Below are positions 59,672 to 64,000 of a DNA stretch of 64,000 nucleotides, in pieces. A model generated the notes under the pieces. The model was not told the origin of the DNA and made no database searches. It saw only the letters and a list, made by a program, of their open reading frames with translations. The stretch's first letter is position 1. Each line of letters opens with the position of its first letter. The DNA is from Rhodovulum sp. MB263. GTDB lineage: Bacteria; Pseudomonadota; Alphaproteobacteria; Rhodobacterales; Rhodobacteraceae. The stretch covers positions 3,472,001 to 3,536,000 of the forward strand of contig NZ_CP020384.1 of the NCBI RefSeq assembly GCF_002073975.1, read 5' to 3'. A program made the position numbers and the translations under genes.

Positions 59672-60279
59672 AAGGACCCTCGCGTTCGAAACGGGCCAGC
59701 GGCGCCGTCCTTCCGGTCATCGCGGGGCTATTTCTCGCATCCGGCCTGATCCGCTTCGGCGATGGCACTGCCCAGGCCCTGGCCCAGGAATTGCAGGAAA
59801 TGACCGCACCCACCTCAAACGGTGGCCCCGACGGCGGGCATGACAGCGCGTCAGATCCCTGCCCGCCTCCCGCCGATATCGCCGATCTGCTTGAGGCACT
59901 GAAAACCCGCGCCGCTGATTTGGACGCACGCGAAGCGGCGTTGGAAGACAGGGCAGCAACGCTCGATATCGCCGGGGAAGAGATCTCACGGCAGATGGCA
60001 GCTCTGCAGGCGGCCGAAGATTCATTGAAATCGACCCTGGCCCTGGCAGATCAGGCCGCCGAGAACGATGTCGCGCGGCTGACGGCCGTCTACGAGAGCA
60101 TGAAACCCGAAGAGGCCTCTGCCCTGTTTGCCCAGATGGATCCGGAGTTCGCGGCCGGTTTCCTCGGACGCATGCGGCCCGATCTGGCCGCTGCGGTGAT
60201 GTCGGGGCTCGAACCGAACGTCGCCTATTCGATCAGCGTGATCCTGGCAGGACGAAACGCCCGGGCTCCAAAAGAGTGA
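59668..60279 (+). CDS. MotE-like periplasmic motility chaperone
   Basis: A 203-residue protein with an N-terminal signal/anchor (VLPVIAGLFLASGLIRFG), a long coiled coil (about 75-125) and a C-terminal MgtE-N-like helical domain: ENDVARLTAVYESMKPEEASALFAQMDPEFAAGFLGRMRPDLAAAVMSGL. This architecture is that of MotE, described in Sinorhizobium meliloti as a periplasmic chaperone of MotC. It overlaps the upstream gene by ATGA and precedes motA by 64 nt. Confidence 0.78.
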   Translation: MKGPSRSKRASGAVLPVIAGLFLASGLIRFGDGTAQALAQELQEMTAPTSNGGPDGGHDSASDPCPPPADIADLLEALKTRAADLDAREAALEDRAATLDIAGEEISRQMAALQAAEDSLKSTLALADQAAENDVARLTAVYESMKPEEASALFAQMDPEFAAGFLGRMRPDLAAAVMSGLEPNVAYSISVILAGRNARAPKE

Positions 60280-60343
60280 ACACACCTTGTTAACCCGGGT
60301 CTGAGACTGTCCCCGACAAGGTCAGAGTAGCGGAGCACTATCC

Positions 60344-61213
60344 ATGATTGGTATCGTCGGGATCATTCTCATCTTCGTGATGGTGTTCGGCGGCTACGTT
60401 ATGGCTGGCGGCAAGATGGGGATCATCCTGCATTCGCTGCCCTTCGAATTCGCAATGATCGGCGGGGCCGCTACCGGAGCCTTCGTCATCAGCAACGACA
60501 TGGCCGCCATCAAGCACACGCTCAAGGATATCGCCAAGGTTTTCAAAGGCCCGCACTGGAAGCCCGAGGACTACCGGGATCTGCTTTGCCTGTTGTTCGA
60601 GCTGATTCGCGTTGCGCGCCAGAACCCGCTGGAACTGGAAACCCATATCGAGGCTCCGGGCGATTCCGTCATCTTCGGCCGTTACCCCAAGATCGTGGCA
60701 GATCACGAGGCCGTCGATCTGATCTGCGACACGCTCCGCGCCGCCGGGATGAATTATGACGACCCCCATCAAGTGGAGGAAGTCCTGGAAAAGCGGCTCG
60801 AGGCGCATCTGCACCATTCCATGCATTCGAGTCACGCGTTACAATCGGTGGCCGACGCTCTGCCGGCCCTCGGCATCGTCGCTGCCGTGCTGGGGGTGAT
60901 CAAGACCATGGGCTCGATCGACCAACCGCCCGAGGTTTTGGGCAAGATGATCGGCGGCGCCCTCGTCGGGACTTTTCTGGGGGTGTTTCTCGCCTACGGC
61001 TTCATGGGGCCCTTCGCCTCGAAGCTGAAGGTCGTCGTCGAGGAGGATGCGCATTTCTACCTGCTGATCCGCGAGGTCTTGGTCGCCAATCTTCATAACC
61101 ACCCGCCAGCGATCTGCATCGAAGTCGGACGGCAAAACACGCCTGGCGGCAGCCGGCCGAGCTTCTCCGAACTGGAAGAGGCGCTGAAAGCGTCGAAACA
61201 GGAGGCCGCATGA
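60344..61213 (+). CDS. motA: Flagellar motor stator protein MotA
   Basis: The 289-residue stator subunit has four membrane segments: two near the N-terminus (IGIVGIILIFVMVFGGYVMAGG, FAMIGGAATGAFVISND), then a large cytoplasmic loop with RVARQNPLELETHIE, and two near 190-230 with ALGIVAAVLGVIKTMGSIDQPPEVLGKMIGGALVGTFLGVFLAYG, given in part. It forms the proton channel with MotB, whose gene is not in the window. Its stop overlaps the next start (ATGA). Confidence 0.95.
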   Translation: MIGIVGIILIFVMVFGGYVMAGGKMGIILHSLPFEFAMIGGAATGAFVISNDMAAIKHTLKDIAKVFKGPHWKPEDYRDLLCLLFELIRVARQNPLELETHIEAPGDSVIFGRYPKIVADHEAVDLICDTLRAAGMNYDDPHQVEEVLEKRLEAHLHHSMHSSHALQSVADALPALGIVAAVLGVIKTMGSIDQPPEVLGKMIGGALVGTFLGVFLAYGFMGPFASKLKVVVEEDAHFYLLIREVLVANLHNHPPAICIEVGRQNTPGGSRPSFSELEEALKASKQEAA

Positions 61214-63600
61214 ACGCGCGCCACATCTTTCTGGCGCTGGCCCTTTTTGTGGGCCAGCCGACGCTCGCCCAACAGGTCGAGATCCGCTCGGGCGAGCATC
61301 CTGACTATTCGCGACTGGTCTTCGAGACCGAAACGCCGCAGGCGTGGACGCTCGGCCGCGGTCCGGACGGCTATTTGCTCCGATTTGACAACCGCGCACT
61401 TCGCCTCGATCTGGGCGATGTCTTCGACAGGATACCGCGCCGCCGCCTGACTGATGCCGCGCTGGTGGCGCCGGGACTGGTTTCCCTGCGCATCGGCCCG
61501 AACGCGCATGTCGAAGCCTTCGAATTGCGCCCCGGTCTTCTCGTTCTGGATTTTCGTACCGGCCCCGCGCCGGAGAATTCTCCTTTCGAAACTGCCCTGC
61601 AATCTGATGCAGGCATTTCCGCTGAGGAAGAGGCTCTTCCCACGCGTGCCGAACCGGTCCGCCCCGACCCTGCTCCCCCTCGGGCCGTCGATATCGCCGC
61701 CCAGCCCCCCACCCCGATCCCTGAAACCCCGGCGGTTCGTCTTCCTATCGATGTAGGCCTGACCTCCACCCTCACCCCTTCCGCAGGAATGAAACCTCCG
61801 GTCGCAATGGTGGAAAAGATGCTGGAGCCTGAGATTTCCTCGGCAGAAACCGACCCGAGAGTGGCGGCGATGCGCTCCGAACTCATGAAACAGATCGGCC
61901 GCGCCACCGCACAGGGCCTGCTTGAACCAGCACTGGACCTGCCGGCTCAACCCGATCCAACCCAGGCAAAAGCGGCTCCGACCGCCCGGGACGCGCTACC
62001 GGACCCTGGCCAGCGTACGGAAGAGAGCGACCAGGCAGAAACGCCGGTCGCGGAAGATGATACCCCGCCTGACTGGCGCAACATGAGGGTCGAAACCAGC
62101 ATGGATCGCGGGCTTGACATCGTTTCCGGGGATGGCGCCCTGGCGGCAGATGGGACCCGATGCCTCTCGGACGACAATTTCGATGTGATCGGCTGGGGAG
62201 GAGAGCGTGACCCCGGCGACCTGCTCGCCGAGAAGCGGAGCGCACTTCTCGACATGCGAGACACCACCGACCCTTCCGGCGTCATCGGCCTCGCTCGCGC
62301 CTATATCGCGATGGGTTTCGGCGCCGAGGCGCGCGCCGTTCTCGCCGCCACCGCGACGGAAACGCCCGTTGTGCCATTGCTGCGCGAGATGGCCGCCATC
62401 GTCGACACTGGCCAGGCCAATCATCCTGAGTTGTTCGATTCCCAGATATCCTGCCCGACCCGCGCAGCGCTTTGGGCCGCACTGGCCCGACCCGAGCTTC
62501 GGGATCTGTCAGACTTCAACCGCACCGCCCTTCTGCAGAGCTTTTCCGAGCTTCCGATCCATTTGCGACGTCATCTCGGTCCGAAACTGGCCGAACGGTT
62601 CCTTGCCGCCGGCGATCAGGCAACTGCCCTTCAAATCCGCAATGCCGTCGCACGCACTGGCGTGAAGGGTCAGACCACAGACCTGACGCTCATCGAGGCA
62701 CAAATCGAACTGGCCCGCGGTTCCGTCGCTCGGGCCGACCGGAAAATCGAAGAGGTAATTTCCTCTGGCGGAACGGGCACGGCCGACGCACTCGCACTTC
62801 GGATCGAAACGGCTCTCAGTCGCGATCAGATGCCGTCGGAGGATTCGCTGGCCCTTGCCGAGTCGCTCGCCTTCGAACGCCGTGGAACGGCCAGCGGCAC
62901 CCGGCTCCTTACGCTCGCAATCCGCGGCCACGGCGCCCGTGCAGATTTCGAGACGGCCTTCGCGATGCTGGCCCATCATGGACTGGAAGGGCAAACAGAG
63001 TTGTCCTCCGAACTGCTGAGAGAGCTCGCGCGGCGCGGATCGGACGAGGAATTCATGCGCGAGGTTTATCTCGGCGCGCTGACACTTCCCGACATATCCT
63101 TCGATGCCGAAGCGCGCCTGGCCGTCGCGGACCGGCTGACAGCCATGGGCTTCCAGGATCGCGGTGCAAAAGTTCTCCAGCCACTGGCGCCCCAGGGCAC
63201 ACCCCGCGAACGACTGGTCCGCGCCCGGCTCGCCCTGGCACAGGGAAGTGCCGGGGAAGCCCAGCAATATATCGCTGGGCTCGACACCCCCGAAGCTGAC
63301 GCGCTGCGCGCCTTGATCGCCCAAAGGCAAGGTGACCTGAAGTCGGCTGCCGATTATCTCGGCGCGGTTGGCGATGCCGCGGCGCAATCTGCAATGGCTT
63401 GGCGTGCCCGCGACTGGAACGACGTCGAATCCTTGGGCAAACCGAACCAGCGCGCCTTCGTTCAGACGAGGCGCGACCGGGAACCTGCTGATCTCACGAT
63501 GGAACCCAGCCTGGCTGTGGCACGCGACGCCCTCGGATCCAGCGAGATCATGCGTGAAAGGCTGAAGGCCCTGCTCGATCAGCCCAGCACCCAGCCCTGA
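61210..63600 (+). CDS. Large secreted protein of unknown function, coupled to motA
   Basis: A 796-residue protein with a Sec signal (MNARHIFLALALFVGQPTLAQ). Residues about 22-115 look like an AMIN-type beta domain (VEIRSGEHPDYSRLVFETETP, VSLRIGPNAHVEAFELRPGLLVLDF). A Pro/Glu-rich linker of about 150 residues follows, and the C-terminal 500 residues are helical, with TPR-like pieces (ARAYIAMGFGAEARAVLAA). It is probably a periplasmic motor or basal-body factor, given the ATGA overlap with motA and flhA downstream. I do not recognise a named family. Confidence 0.75.
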   Translation: MNARHIFLALALFVGQPTLAQQVEIRSGEHPDYSRLVFETETPQAWTLGRGPDGYLLRFDNRALRLDLGDVFDRIPRRRLTDAALVAPGLVSLRIGPNAHVEAFELRPGLLVLDFRTGPAPENSPFETALQSDAGISAEEEALPTRAEPVRPDPAPPRAVDIAAQPPTPIPETPAVRLPIDVGLTSTLTPSAGMKPPVAMVEKMLEPEISSAETDPRVAAMRSELMKQIGRATAQGLLEPALDLPAQPDPTQAKAAPTARDALPDPGQRTEESDQAETPVAEDDTPPDWRNMRVETSMDRGLDIVSGDGALAADGTRCLSDDNFDVIGWGGERDPGDLLAEKRSALLDMRDTTDPSGVIGLARAYIAMGFGAEARAVLAATATETPVVPLLREMAAIVDTGQANHPELFDSQISCPTRAALWAALARPELRDLSDFNRTALLQSFSELPIHLRRHLGPKLAERFLAAGDQATALQIRNAVARTGVKGQTTDLTLIEAQIELARGSVARADRKIEEVISSGGTGTADALALRIETALSRDQMPSEDSLALAESLAFERRGTASGTRLLTLAIRGHGARADFETAFAMLAHHGLEGQTELSSELLRELARRGSDEEFMREVYLGALTLPDISFDAEARLAVADRLTAMGFQDRGAKVLQPLAPQGTPRERLVRARLALAQGSAGEAQQYIAGLDTPEADALRALIAQRQGDLKSAADYLGAVGDAAAQSAMAWRARDWNDVESLGKPNQRAFVQTRRDREPADLTMEPSLAVARDALGSSEIMRERLKALLDQPSTQP

Positions 63601-63940
63601 TCCGGCTCTCGTTCAGCCTTTGTCAATCCATGCGACCTAAGCTCCCGACAAGTTAGATCGAATTGAGCGGGCCAGAATGGCACATCCCTCTCTCCTGCAT
63701 GGACGCCCCTACCGTCTTGCACCAACGCTTTCCGGCTCCATCAGGGCAGGACGCGCGGAATTCGGAGCCACCATCCCGTCTCCCCGTCCGCGTCGAAAAT
63801 CGGTTAGTTGCAACCCTCCCCCGAACGCATACCAAAGAGCACGTCCCAGTATCCCGAAGGTGCAAACCGGACGGAGCCGTCCGAACATCCAGACCGAACG
63901 TTGCTTTTTCTTGTCATTCCGGCTCCAAGGAACCTGACTC
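63601..63940. other. Spacer before flhA
   Basis: 340 bp with no convincing gene. It probably contains the flhA promoter, but no sigma-54, sigma-28 or clear sigma-70 element was found. AAGGA lies about 10 nt before the flhA ATG. Confidence 0.4.
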
Positions 63941-64000
63941 ATGCCCGGCTTCTCGGTTTCCGAACTGTTCCGTCCCACAATTCTGATGGCGCTCGCGCTC
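63941..64000 (+). CDS. flhA: Flagellar export protein FlhA, 5' end only
   Basis: Only 20 codons are visible: MPGFSVSELFRPTILMALAL. The FRPT-hydrophobic run at this position is the N-terminus of FlhA as I know it from related bacteria, and the surrounding flagellar genes agree. With so little sequence the call is provisional. Confidence 0.65.
   Translation, partial: MPGFSVSELFRPTILMALAL

Noticed and set aside
63653-63986. Several 70-107 codon frames before flhA
   Set aside because: They overlap one another on both strands and the flhA start, with no family resemblance or ribosome binding site.

Overview
The window looks like chromosomal DNA of a high-GC alphaproteobacterium of the Rhodobacteraceae (Rhodobacter/Rhodovulum/Paracoccus group). 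This is inferred from gene families and neighbourhoods: the short HprK and EIIA-Man-type PTS proteins beside ChvG/ChvI and pckA, DUF6473, the type of fliF/fliL flagellar cluster, and -35/-10 promoters of the TTGxxx-17-TATxxx kind. No rRNA, CRISPR array, prophage or insertion sequence was seen. The window is mostly core chromosome.

Region 1 (1-16.4 kb, all minus strand) is the str-S10-spc ribosomal supercluster, transcribed rpsL-rpsG-fusA-tuf-rpsJ-rplC-rplD-rplW-rplB-rpsS-rplV-rpsC-rplP-rpmC-rpsQ-rplN-rplX-rplE-rpsN-rpsH-rplF-rplR-rpsE-rpmD-rplO-secY-adk (adk cut by the window edge). A near-consensus promoter precedes rpsL. Three intrinsic-terminator-like hairpins interrupt the series (after rplW, rplP and rpmD), and a good promoter follows the third, so the cluster is probably read as several transcription units.

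Region 2 (17-31.2 kb, minus strand) is the tuf2-tRNA-Trp-secE-nusG-rplK-rplA-rplJ-rplL-rpoB-rpoC block. It is separated from rpsL by about 660 bp with no recognisable gene. The two tuf genes are almost identical except for the last codons, the signature of gene conversion.

Region 3 (31.2-55 kb) is mixed housekeeping: a lipoprotein, parC, an SDR, etfBA, a DUF6473 protein, 3-hydroxyacyl-CoA dehydrogenase, an acyltransferase, then the regulatory operon chvI-chvG-hprK-rapZ-EIIA-HPr divergent from pckA, followed by moaE/moaD/pgsA/uvrC, a pteridine-reductase-like SDR, a Na+/Ca2+ exchanger, a small zinc-ribbon membrane protein, an S49 peptidase and glutathione-dependent formaldehyde dehydrogenase. 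Two copies of a 22-bp repeat lie beside GC hairpins in convergent intergenic gaps.

Region 4 (55.3-64 kb) is a flagellar cluster: fliF-fliH-like-fliN-fliP on the minus strand, divergent from fliL-orf-motE-like-motA-orf(796 aa) and the start of flhA. A CtrA-like half-site pair lies between fliF and fliL. The 796-aa secreted protein coupled to motA and the MotE-like protein are the most interesting uncharacterised genes here.
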